A stretch of 64,000 bases of DNA from Paralithodes platypus (lineage: Eukaryota; Arthropoda; Malacostraca; Decapoda; Lithodidae): the NCBI GenBank assembly GCA_032716605.1, contig CM064485.1:29167558-29231557 (forward strand). Reading direction: 5' to 3'. The position numbers were made by a program, and so were the translations under genes. Under the pieces are notes generated by a model. The model was given only the letters and a program-made list of their open reading frames with translations, was not told the origin of the DNA and ran no database searches. Positions 45,374 to 55,596 of this stretch are shown piece by piece (position 1 is the stretch's first letter; the number at the start of each line of letters is the position of its first letter).

Positions 45374-47269
45374 TGTTACGACTGAGGTTTAAGATATCAG
45401 TAATGGCATAAATGCTACAAGCGGAAAGCGCTAGAATCCAACCTCTGATGTATATTCCCAGTGAACAAAGAACACAAAATACTCTCCAGAGTTCTATAGG
45501 CAATAATATGTTATCAAACTCTCCATAAATGTGCGGTCTACTCTATGCTTTAATGTTTATGTGGAAAACAGCCTATTACTACCTAATAACCGAAGGTGCT
45601 TGGTTATGGTATGCACAGTAGGGTGGTAAGGGAAGTTACAGCTTACCGTTACTTTAATCAATCAATGTCATGCAGCTCCTGCAGTTAAAGAAAGTGCTAC
45701 TAAAGTCCTTCCAACACCAACAAGGAATCTTCTTTAAATGTTAGATGCCTATTAATATTCTGCGAATCGGAAATGGAACCCAAAAAGGCAAGGCAGCGGA
45801 ACCAAGCTCGTGCAGGCTAATGCACCACAAAAAGGCAGGATAGTCCTATAATGCAGTCGGAGCCAAGAATATGCCTACATGCTACAAACCATAATAATAA
45901 TCAACACAACAATTCAAGATTCCTATCAACAAAAAGAGCCTCAGTAGTTTTGTGTCTCAATACATCAAACTAGGGTTGCGAAATGCTTGTGGTAGATCAT
46001 AAAACGGGTTTCTCATAATAATATTAATTGGTTTAATATACTTAATGTCTACTATAACTGATAAAGTCTAGCTAGAGTCAATGATACGAGATTACTGGTG
46101 CGCATGGCCATGCCGCATCGCCTAGTGCACAATCTAAATCTCAGTCTGTGCGTCAAATATTACGTTATAGTGAAGGGGTAGCTCTCTTGAGAAACCTTAA
46201 TACCGAAGGTATTAATCGTTCTCACGTGTCTTACCTCAAAGGACAGCAACCGAGTCCTATAACAGTGCAGAATGGTATAGCCAAAAAGCCCTCATTCGTG
46301 CATGCTCCTACTCTCAATGGCACCACAGACGAGACTTTTTACCCAATTCCAAATCCAGTTCTCATGTATGTCGTGCAGCTTTTAGCTAAATCCAGCACTT
46401 CATCGTAAACAATACCTTTATAGTGATCGAGCCTGGCCTCTTCTAAGCATTATCTAATCTAGCAGAACACGTAATAATTTATAGGAAGCGGTACTGAACA
46501 ATATGAATGCCAACCAATGCTTTCGTGAATCAACCTTATCTTAACAACTAACCATCACATGGGTTATATAAGAACCTTAACGCACAATACAACTGTCCCG
46601 CATTAAGCTGATTATGCAGAGTTACCCAGAGTGGCATAATATGAATAAAAGGCTTCTGTGAAAGATATGGAAAAGAGAGAGATAAGGCAGAGTAAAAACA
46701 ATGTTCTCTTTCAGATATGTGTACAGATATCAAAGGGATAAGAGGGATTGCGTTCTAGAAACCAGATCTGAGGGAGAGAGAGGCGAGAAAGTTGTATATA
46801 TACTAGCACTCATCTCGAACCGCGGTAGGAAAATTCGTAACAAAGCTCCTCCAGCCAATGCCACAGAAGCCAGCCAAACAATACGTCCACCAAGTCCATG
46901 GTAAAAAAACTCCTCCAACCAATCCCCAAGAGACCAGCCAGCTATGAATTCATCGAGTATACCAAAAAACACTGCGCACCTCCCCACACTCTGTTCTATC
47001 TCTCCTCTCGCTGTCTCCTCCCTCCTCAAATCCTTCTATCATTACTACTTAATGATAAAACATATTACTTTTGCAATTAAATATATAAAGCCTTTGACCA
47101 TGGGTGAAAACAAAGAGCCTTTCTGGACCTTGCCCATGACACAAGCTTTCCATATGAAATAAAGCACACAACAATACACCAACTGTAGCCACACGTCCCC
47201 TGTCCCTGGCAATTCCTAGCGAGTCACTAGGACAAGCCATAGGTTCTAAGCGGAGTGGTTAACGTCACA
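45374..47269 (-). repeat. 3' LTR of the Gmr1-like element
   Basis: Plus strand starts TGTTACGACTGAGG and ends GTTAACGTCACA. 1896 bp. It matches the right LTR throughout (e.g. GGAAAGCGCTAGA, GAAGGTGCTTGGTTATGG) but with many extra single bases and about 22 bases missing near 45397. The short open frames inside are not genes. Confidence 0.9.
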
Positions 47270-47285
47270 CCCCCCCCAAGATTTT
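47270..47285 (-). other. Polypurine tract of the Gmr1-like element
   Basis: On the minus strand AATCTTGGGGGGGG leads directly into the LTR start TGTGACGTTAACC. Confidence 0.65.
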
Positions 47286-47849
47286 TTCTCAAAGAGGCCC
47301 AAGGCTCACAAAAATCTGATTGTTAGAACCCATGCTAATATCTCTACTTCCCATCACCCAGCGGCCAGTAAAAATATCTGGCACCATTCTCAACAAAACA
47401 TTTTAACAAAATTATAACCCTCCCCAACATCAATAGGTGTAAATCATATGTATTTATGCTCCCTCAAGAGCGAGCGTGTCTCTAGCCCAGCAATTCTTAG
47501 AGGAGTGGCAACTCAGAATTACTGGCTAGAACATACTGAAAAAAATTTCAACTATCAAAGCAAGAGTTTTGTTTATTTGATTTTTTATGTTTTTTAATTT
47601 GGTTTTATTTTCGGCTGCCACTATAGTGGGGGCAAGGCCTAGTTTTTTCTTCTACTCCAACCTCATCAACTCCCTGCTTTACGACCCAGCTCTGGCTAAA
47701 CAACCTCGAGCCCAACAAGCACCAAGCGCAAAATACTATTCAAACTAAAGCAGGAGGCCTAACCCCGTGTGCCAATCTGACCCAGGATCATCTACCCCTC
47801 GAAAGACAATCTGCAATCCCTTTGTCACATACCGGCAATATGGCGTATG
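47286..47849 (-). other. Region between RNase H and 3' LTR, Gmr1-like element
   Basis: No recognisable domain. It contains an AT-rich tract near 47570-47610. Probably 3' UTR plus the decayed C-terminal end of Pol. Confidence 0.4.
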
Positions 47850-48420
47850 TCCAGGTTATATTCCGTGGTAACATTAGCGACCACCTGGTCCAGCCTCATA
47901 TTCCGATTGTGAAACTGGTTTCAAAAAACTTGAGAGGGTGATGATCTTGTGTAATATTTACATTCATGGACTGGCCCAATAGGCTTGGGAACATAGACCT
48001 CGAAACCCTCATGTGCAAGTACAATTGCCAGCATCTCTTTCTCCGACACAGAGTATGTTGCTTTTGGGGCTGAATTGAACTTCTTCGAGTAGAAAAGCTA
48101 AGCATTATGTTCCAGCCCATCAATCGTCCTTTTGCATACGGATGGCACCACGCCCCACACCACCTATCATGCTGTTGCTAGTTGGAAAGGTAGGCTAAAG
48201 TCACGGGCCCTGAGGCTCGGGTGAGTGCACGAACCGGTGTTTTACTAACGGCTAAACGCCTTTTCACACTCAGGCGCCCATTGTGAATTTCTTATTAGTC
48301 CCTTCTGCTAAAAGAATCTTTCAGAGGTGCTAGCACGGTAGAGTACCCCTTAATGAAGCGTCTGTAGTATCCGATCATACCTAAGAACTTCATGAATCTG
48401 CTTCTTGGTGGCCGGCCGGG
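47850..48420 (-). pseudogene. RNase H region of the Gmr1-like element
   Basis: On the minus strand the pieces FSTRRSSIQPQKQ and CRRKRCWQLYLHMRV, read with frame shifts, correspond to the RNase H stretch around YSVSEKEMLAIVLA. Then come a VHEC-like segment and ITQDHHPLKFF, which matches the TDHxPL motif. Heavily broken; assigned from position after RT and these motifs. Confidence 0.6.
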
Positions 48421-48438
48421 GAAAGTGATCAATCGCAG

Positions 48439-49245
48439 CTATCTTGTTCTGTGGGGGCACACCTGACCCAACCCCACCACGAACCCAAGATACTGCAAGG
48501 ACGCCCGCACGAAATCACACTTTGCCAGGTTGACCACCAAGCCAGCCTCACTAAGCCTCTTGAACAGGAGTTCTACGTGCTCACAATGACTCTTAAAGCT
48601 GTTGTCATAGATAAGAACATCGTTGAGGTATACTGTGCAATTAGGAATGTCTGCCGTTATATCAGTCATCAACTCTGAAAGGTAGCGGGTGCGTTCTTTA
48701 GGCCATAAAGCATCACGTTACAGCGGTAGGTAGCACCATCCACCACAAACCACATACCTCTTTCGCTCGTTCGGACAAGGGCACCTGCCAGTATCCCTTA
48801 ACCAAGTCCACCTTGGTTAGGTACTTTGCATTGCCTATCTTGTCCACACAGTCGTCGACCCGAGGAAGAGGGTATGGGTTGGTGGGCATCAAACCATTTA
48901 ACCGTCTGTAGTCTACGCAGAATCGCACCTTACCATCCGGTTTTGGTTGCAGCGTGACGGGAGATGTCCACTTCACCACCCCCTTCTCAATCAGCCCCCT
49001 TGTTAACATATACTCCAACTCCGCCCGGAGGGCCGCAGTTTAATAGGGGGCACCCTCTAGGGAACTGTCTTGAAAGGGGGGTGGTCTCCTTCGTCCACGT
49101 CGAGCACCTCTAGGGTAGTGAGGCCGGGGTGCTCCCCAGCCCCACGCTGATGCTCAGGTAAGTGTTGCAACGCTTCCTGAGCCGCCTGGTTCGTGTTCCC
49201 CGCCCACTGGTTCGCAGAGACATGATGATCCCAGTTATCCTCCAC
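48439..49245 (-). pseudogene. Reverse transcriptase of the Gmr1-like element
   Basis: On the minus strand: GDHPPFKTVP (49090), then EYMLTRGLIEKGVVKWTSPV, PDGKVRFCVDYRRLN, NPYPLPRVDDCVDKIG and TKVDLVKGYWQVPLSERAKE (49018-48713). A frame change follows, then MLYGLKNAPAT, and YLNDVLIYDNSFKSHCEHVE with LAKCDFVRASLQYLGFVV (48672-48439). The style is clearly Ty3/Gypsy. The catalytic YxDD box reads YLND, so one Asp is lost here. A stop follows KTVP. Confidence 0.88.
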
Positions 49246-49519
49246 CTGAGCGTGACTGTCACGTTCTCCTTCTCCACCTTGACTGCCTAAACGTCATCAC
49301 AGGCACAGTGAGAGGCTCAGGGGGTGCCTCACATACTCCTTCATGAGATTAACGTGACATAACTGATTGCGCTTACGTCTGTCTGGAGTGGCTACCAAGT
49401 AATCCAGGTCCGATAGCTTCTCCAACCACCCTATAAGTACCAGTGTACTTCGCGGATAAGGGGTGACCTAAAAGGGCAGTAGAATGAACACCTCCTGACC
49501 CACGTGAAACTCCCTGAGT
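49246..49519 (-). other. Spacer between integrase and RT, Gmr1-like element
   Basis: No clear domain; in an intact element this would be the integrase C-terminal end and the link to RT. All frames are broken. Confidence 0.4.
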
Positions 49520-50615
49520 TTAACCTTGAGGTTCGTACCTGTCCTTCATGAGGGCCTGAGAGCTAGTCAAATTACGGCCAGCCAACTCCAGACTGCGCAA
49601 CATCCGTTCTCGACTGTCGAGGACATACTTGAGCATAGAACAAGGTTTTTCTGCACCCTCCCATATTTCTTTAACCATATGGAGAGGCCCTCTGACACGG
49701 TGTCCAAAGACGAGCTCATTAGGGCTGAATCCCAAACTTTCCCCAGGTACCGTCCCGTGCAGCAAATAAAACATATGGCAGGCCAAGATCCCAATCTTTC
49801 CCATTCTCAAAGCAATAACAACGAAGCATAGATTTTAAGGTTGAGTGCCATCCCTCTAACACCCCCCCGCTCTCCGGATGATACGCAGATGACACAACCG
49901 TAACAATCCCATGCTGCTGCATTGTTTGAACAAAGAGGTTAGAAGTGAAGTTGGATCCTTGGTCTGACTGAATCTCCTGCGGGTAACCATACCGGGAAAA
50001 ATACACTAGCAAGTTTTGGACCACCGTCTTCGCTGACACCATTTCTCATAGGGTACGCGTCAGGGTACCTTGTTGCTACATCCATGATGGTCAGGAGAAA
50101 CTTGTTTCCGGCACGTGTAGGGGGAAGGGGGCCACCATATCAACTATAACCTTACTAAAGGGAGGCCCACTGACAGGAATGGGGTGTAACGGCGCCTTAG
50201 GAATGCTCTGATTTGGTTTGCCAACCTTCTGACACACATCACACATTGCCACCCATGACACAACTTGTGCTCTCAGACCAGGCCACCAAAATAATTTCCC
50301 CAAGGCTGCAACCGTCTTACGGACACCCAGATGTCCCGCCAGTGGTACATCATGAGCCAACCTAAGTAAGCTTTCCCTGCAAACCCTTGGCACGACCAGC
50401 TGGTCTACCTCTCCTGACCCCCCCTCCCAATTCCTCTGCGGATCTTGGAATCGCCGGTACAATGTGCCATCTATGAAAAAAAAATCTCTCGACTGTGCAT
50501 CACTGTCCTCCTCCAACTCGACAGCACCGGTACCACATTCAAGAACCTCCGGGTCTTCTAATTGCAATTTACGAATGTCCGAAGGAGCAAGCTTATCTAA
50601 GTGTTTGCGAAACAA
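49520..50615 (-). pseudogene. Integrase of the Gmr1-like element
   Basis: Minus strand, upstream of RT. 50615-50091 carries the linker and HHCC zinc domain: LVVPRVCRESLLRLAHDVPL, AGHLGVRKTVAALGKLFWWP, CDVCQKVGKPNQS, then the first core Asp in PFSKVIVDMVAPFP. 50042-49719 carries IQSDQGSNFTSNLF (second Asp) and AYHPESGGVLEGWHSTLK (Glu). 49810-49520 carries FSPNELVFGHRVRGPL and the end of the core. Frame breaks lie near 50060 and 49770. The catalytic residues are intact. Confidence 0.88.
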
Positions 50616-50994
50616 CTCATGCCCCCCTCCTACACTGAATTTAGCCTCCCGTTGCTCTCTCTCTGTGTATCGTTGCTGTCTCTTCGTCTTTTTAAGCCCA
50701 TCCTCTGCCTTCTTACTAACAATTAATGGTCTTCTCCAGACTCGAAAATTGGTCCTAATAATGAGTCCCCTAGAATGTCCGCTGATACTAAACTCTCAAC
50801 CGCATCAACTTTCAACCCCTTCTCGGTACCTTTCCTCCGCTTGTTTAAAGACTGTTGACCAGAATGTGACTCCCTGGATGCAAGAGATCTGTGTGACAAC
50901 ACACGCCATAGGTTGCATCTGACACTTCTCAACCCACTCCTGCTCCTCCCTACTCACGTCGACCGGCTGTCTCGCAACGACTAAGGGTTTAGCC
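50616..50994 (-). pseudogene. Protease-integrase linker, Gmr1-like element
   Basis: Charged, Lys/Arg/Glu-rich pieces (REEQEWVEKCQMQPMACVV, EGVESLVSADILGDSLLGP, SLNKRRKGTEKGLKVDAVES) in alternating frames, with no known domain. Confidence 0.5.
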
Positions 50995-51400
50995 TCAGAA
51001 GTAGGCCCCCGCAAACTCGTTGCCGAGAAAGAGGTCGACGCCCCCAACAGGTAACTTCTCCACAATTCCTACATCCAGGTCACGAGTCACACCATCAACT
51101 TCCATCTTCATTCTTACAAGTGGGTATGACCTTGTTGCATTAACTCCCTGAACCACAAGCACCCGCGCCGTATTTACAGGTTTACCAGTGAAATTCCTCA
51201 ACAATGTTTGCGATGCCCCAGTGTCACGCAAAATTCTCACCTCATGTCTTCTACCCCCCCACTCCACACAAACCGAGTCCCCTGTGGTCACTAAAGGCAT
51301 CACGGACAGGGAATAAGCCTTCCGGATCCTTCTGCACTGGCATGTATTTACCTCGGAAGAATTGCCTCTAACAAACTCCGATGTCCTCTTGAACACTCCA
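50995..51400 (-). pseudogene. Retropepsin-type protease of the Gmr1-like element
   Basis: Minus strand: VEWGGRRHEVRILRDTGASQ carries the catalytic DTG, followed by TLLRNFTGKPVNTARVLVVQ and the C-terminal DLFLGNEFAGAYF, which matches the LLG[ND] region of Gypsy proteases. It lies directly downstream of the zinc knuckle in one frame to 50995. Confidence 0.85.
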
Positions 51401-51429
51401 ATGCCGTGAGCAAATGACACGGCTGCCGG

Positions 51430-52913
51430 AGGAGGTCGACTAGGGCACTCATTTGCTTTATGAACCCTCCTTGTGGCACTTAAAACACATAAATTTCGGT
51501 TTCGGCTTATACTGTGATGTAAAAGGCCCCTGACTTTTCTTATACGGCGTGGTGTTAGGTTTGGATTCAGTTTTATTTTCATTGCGCTTTTGTTTAAATG
51601 TGTCGTTTGCTACGGGGAGGGGGAGGATAACGGTCCTTAGCACTTGCATCGTACTTCTGTGAGGACCCGCAACCCCGAATCAACGGCAGCCGCAGGTCCG
51701 CCATTTCTGCTGCTTCTACTAGAGTTCTTGGTTTTTTCTCCTTTAAGTTCAAAGTTAGATCACCGCCCGTGCTCTTAAAGAACTGCTCCAACATCCATTA
51801 ACTGCTTAACTCCATCAATGTTGTTACCTTCTCAGATCGGAGCCAGTTCCCCATAGCATCGGACAAGTCCCGGGCGTGTTCCAAAAAGGTGCCTATCTCT
51901 TCCCTTAGTTTTACACCCCGGAACTTCAAACGGTACGTTTCTGTTTGCAGTTCGTAAGCCCTCAGGACAGCCTCCTTCAGATCCTCATACACAATACACG
52001 ACTCCAAAGGCAACGCAATCGTAGGCTTTAAGACCCTTGCCTATTAATCTAGAGGATACAAGTGCTGCCCATTTAATTCTCTGGCCACTGGTGTTCCTGG
52101 CACTTCTTCTCAAAGCGTGCAAAAAATTCTGTTACCCCACTCTCATCAAACACCGGAAACCAGTTTTCAATAAGTGCGAGAGAGATTGATCATGAGCACG
52201 GTTTACCAGCCCCAAGTCGCTGTCCCGTTGTCTCTACTCTCAACTTCTCTACGCACATGTCGGCACATTACCTAGTCGACTCTAAATCAGCTTGGATTTT
52301 TGCTAGCTCTATGTGCTGAGACTGCTGACTGATAGTTTTTCTCTCTTCTATCTTGGCTAATTCTAATTGCGGCTGAAGCTGAAGCTCAGATACCCTGATA
52401 GCCTTTTCTCTCTTCGATCTTAGCTAATTCGAGCTGATACAATAATTCTGGAGTTAACCCTTGAGGAGGTGAAGGTGCTACAATGTTTGAAATTACCGGG
52501 GGTCCCCCCAGGGGCAACCCACCCTGCCAGTCACCACCAAACTGGGGAAGCGAACCGGGGTCGGCAAACCACTGGGATGGCTGGGAGTCGAGTGTAGGGG
52601 AAGTATGGCCGAAGGGCTCTGAGCACTCAACCCATCTCGCTCACCAGTCACCCTGCCCAGTACACACGTTATCAAGTTATCCCTGGTCATGCTGCTAGTA
52701 CCCGCATGACCGATAGCTGTGGCCAGGCATTGAAGACCGTACCGATCCATACCCTTCAAACCGCTCGGCAGTAACAGGCCATTGCAAAAATATCCTAGCA
52801 TCCTCCTCACAGTTCACCTGATTAACCATTTCATCATACTGCTGTTCCTCAGTTTCGACATTACGTACTGTGTCTCCATTCTCCTCTGATCCGGTATAAG
52901 ACATGATGCTCAC
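51430..52913 (-). pseudogene. Gag of the Gmr1-like element, SCAN-like capsid and CCHC knuckle
   Basis: Minus strand from Met 52913 (MSIMSYTGSEENGD), about 210 bp after the primer site. The N-terminal part is acidic. A segment in two frames, 52013-51798 and 51794-51594, reads YEDLKEAVLRAYELQTETYR, LREEIGTFLEHARDLSDAMG, then LMLEQFFKSTGGDLTLNLKE and KKPRTLVEAAEMADLRL. The LEQF...EAAEMAD layout is that of the SCAN domain, which in vertebrates is known to derive from a Gmr1-type Gag. A CCHC knuckle (CFKCHKEG, H, C) spans 51487-51445 and is split by one inserted base after GG. Frameshifts are frequent. Confidence 0.8.
51445..51487 (-). other. CCHC zinc knuckle, frameshifted
   Basis: CFKCHKEG in one frame and VHKANECPSR in the next give C-x2-C-x4-H-x4-C when the single extra base is allowed for. 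Confidence 0.8.
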
Positions 52914-53104
52914 AAAAAATTTCCCACCTCAATATTCAGAAAAGAAGCACCCCAAACTCCTATACCTTAATATACACACACAAAATTTCGGAAAAACTCA
53001 AGGGCTATACATTGTTGCAAAAAAAAATTATTCTTGCTGATCCCCGCAAAATATTCCCCAAAACAACAAATGTTCCCTGCTAATAAATGTAGGTTCACCA
53101 AATC
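52914..53104 (-). other. 5' leader of the Gmr1-like element
   Basis: Non-coding leader of about 190 bases between primer site and Gag start. No structure judged. Confidence 0.5.
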
Positions 53105-53122
53105 CTAGGTAAGGTCGCCATT
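53105..53122 (-). other. Primer-binding site of the Gmr1-like element
   Basis: Minus strand after the LTR end CGTAACA reads AATGGCGACCTTACC. TGGCGAC-type starts are common for primer sites. tRNA not assigned. Confidence 0.6.
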
Positions 53123-54934
53123 TGTTACGATGATGTTTAAATATATCAGGGGTCCTATTCTTTTGACTAGTCAAGGCCTAAATGGTCCAACGGAAAGCGC
53201 TAGATCCCACCCCTGATGTATATTCCCAGTGAACAAAGAACACAATACTCTCCGGAGTTCTATATGCAATAATAGGTTATCAAACTCTCAATAAATGTGC
53301 GTCTACTCTAGGCTTAATGTTATGTGAAAACAGCCTATTACTACCTATCCCGAAGGTGCTTGGTTATGGTATGCAAAGTAAGGTGGTAAGGGAAGTTACA
53401 GCTTACGTTTACTTTAATCAATAAATGTCAGGCACTCCTGCATGAAAGAAAGTGCACTAAAGTCCTTTAACACCAACAAGGAATCTTCTTTAAATGTTAG
53501 ATGCTATCAAGATGCTCGAATCGGAAATGGAACCCAAAAAGGCAGGCAGCGGAACAATGCTCGTGCAGGCTATGCACACAAAAAGGCAGGATATATAATG
53601 CAGTCGGAGCCAAGAATATCCTAAACGCTACAACAATAATAATAATCGCCACGACAATGCAGTATTCCTATCAACAAAAAGAGCCTAAGTCGTTTGTGTC
53701 TCAATACATCAAACTAGGCTGCGAAATGCGTGTGTAATCATAAACGGGTATGCATAATAAGAGTAATTGGTATAATATACTTAATGTCTACTATGACTGA
53801 TAAAGTCTAGCTAGAGTCAATGATACGAGATACAGGTGCGCATGGCATGCCGCATAGCCTAGTGCAAATCTCAAGTCTGTGCGTCAAATATTACGTTATA
53901 GGGAAGGGTAGCTCTCGTTGAGAAACCTTAATACCGAAGTATTAAGCGTTCTCCTGGCGTACCTCAAAGACAAGCAACCGAGCCTAGAACAGTGCAGAAT
54001 GGTATAGGCAAAAAGCCCTCATTAGTGCATGCTCTACACTCAATGGCACACAGACTAGAATTTACCCAATCAACTCCAGTTCTCAGGTAATGTCGTGCAG
54101 CTTTTAACTAAAGCCAGCACCCATCGGAAACAATACCTTATAGTATCAGACTCCTAGTCTAGCTATATCTAATCTAGCAGAACACTAATAATTATAGGAA
54201 GCGGTACTGAACAATATGAATGCCAACCAATGCTTCGTGATCAACTTATCTTAACAACTAACATACATGGGTTATATAAGACCTTAACGCACAATACAAC
54301 TGGCCAGCATGAAGCTGATTATGCAGAGTTAACCAGAGGGGGTATAATATTAATAAAAGGTGGTGAAAGATATGGAAAATGGGAGAGATAGGCAGAGAAA
54401 AAGGTTCTCAGGTGCAGTGAGGAGACAGATATCAAAGGGATAAGAGGGATGCGTTCTAGAAACCAGATCTGAGGGAGAGAGTGGCGAGAAAGTTGTATAT
54501 ATACTAGCACTAGCTCGAACCGCGTAGGAAAAGCGGTAACAAGTCCTCCAGCCAATGCCACAGAAGCCAGCCAAACATGACGTCACCAAGCATGGTAAAA
54601 AACTCCTCCAACCAATCCCAAGAGACCAGCCAGCTATGACGTCATCGAGTATAGCAAAAACACTGCGTGCCTCCCCACACTCTCTTCTACTCTCTCTCTC
54701 TCTCAAATTCTATCATTACTACTTAATGATAAAACATATACTTTGCAATTAAATATATAAAGCCTTGACATGGGTGAAAACAAAGAGCCTTTCTGGACTG
54801 CCCATGACACGAGCTTTCATATGAAATAAAGCACACAACAATACACCAACTGTAGCCACATCCACTGCCCTGGCAATCCTAGCGAGTCACTGTAGGACAA
54901 GCCATACGGTTCTAACGGAGTGGTTAACGTCACA
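53123..54934 (-). repeat. 5' LTR of the Gmr1-like element
   Basis: Plus strand TGTTACGATGATG to GTTAACGTCACA, 1812 bp. Reads as the left LTR with fewer extra bases. TATATATA near 54500 on the minus strand could serve as the core promoter. Confidence 0.9.
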
Positions 54935-55596
54935 CCCCCCTGTTACTGCCGTTCCACCATCACGCTCCCCTCCCCTCCAACACCTCCACAATTGACCCAT
55001 TGCAACATCTGCAAAACACCCTCCATACCGCCCAAACCTATCAAGACACCAAAACTGATAGCCCCGATGATAAAAACCCTTTCGCCATCCATGACACCGT
55101 AATGGTAGCCAACCTCCCTGTCACCAACAAATTAGGCCCTCGCTATGTCGGGCCCTACACCATCATACAAGTCCCAAATGACTATCAAGTCACCATCGAT
55201 TATCACGGCGTGACTCGCACGTTCCGAACTAGATTCGTCCGAGCGTTTAAACCTCTAAAACCACAAGACATTACCCCACCCAACACGTCCGACCCTGAAT
55301 TAAACACCCCTACTAACCCTTCCACTCAGGCTATGAATATTCCCATACAAACCCCTAAGGGCCTAAGCCCTCCAGCACCGAACCGACCAATCAATCCTCA
55401 ACATACCCCCCAAACTAACCTCCACAAACCCCAAGCCCCCACTATCACACCTTCCTCCACCATGACACCTTCCTTCACTTCTGATAGTCAAGTACCTCCC
55501 CAACTTATCCAGTACGAAAACCTCCACCCACAACCCCGACCACAACGGAAACCCTCCCGTCTAGCCCTGACATACCTCCACCAGGCACCACAGTGA
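54935..55596 (+). pseudogene. Integrase C-terminal domain of unit 4 plus proline-rich start
   Basis: After the inserted element the integrase resumes. In the frame open from 55000 come MQHLQNTLHTAQTYQDTK, then FAIHDTVMVANLPVTNKLGP, RYVGPYTIIQVPNDYQVTID and RTFRTRFVRAFKPLKPQ. This is the small beta-barrel DNA-binding domain that ends Gypsy integrases. It runs on into Pro/Thr-rich sequence. Intact as such, but separated from its core by the 9.6-kb insertion. Confidence 0.82.

Larger units (their letters stand above)
45374..54934 (-). mobile_element. Gmr1-like Ty3/Gypsy element inserted antisense in unit 4
   Basis: It has direct LTRs at both ends (45374-47269, 53123-54934), a primer site beside the right LTR and a polypurine tract beside the left one, so it is transcribed right to left. 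A run of C on each side (five left, six right) fits a 5-bp target duplication. Removing the element joins TACCCCC to TGTTACTGCCG and restores the integrase frame of unit 4 (AYPLL then LPFHH). Internal order on the minus strand: Gag, protease, integrase, RT, RNase H. Integrase before RT with Gypsy-type sequences is the defining trait of the Gmr1 group. Coding parts are frameshifted throughout. Length 9561 bp. Confidence 0.88.
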
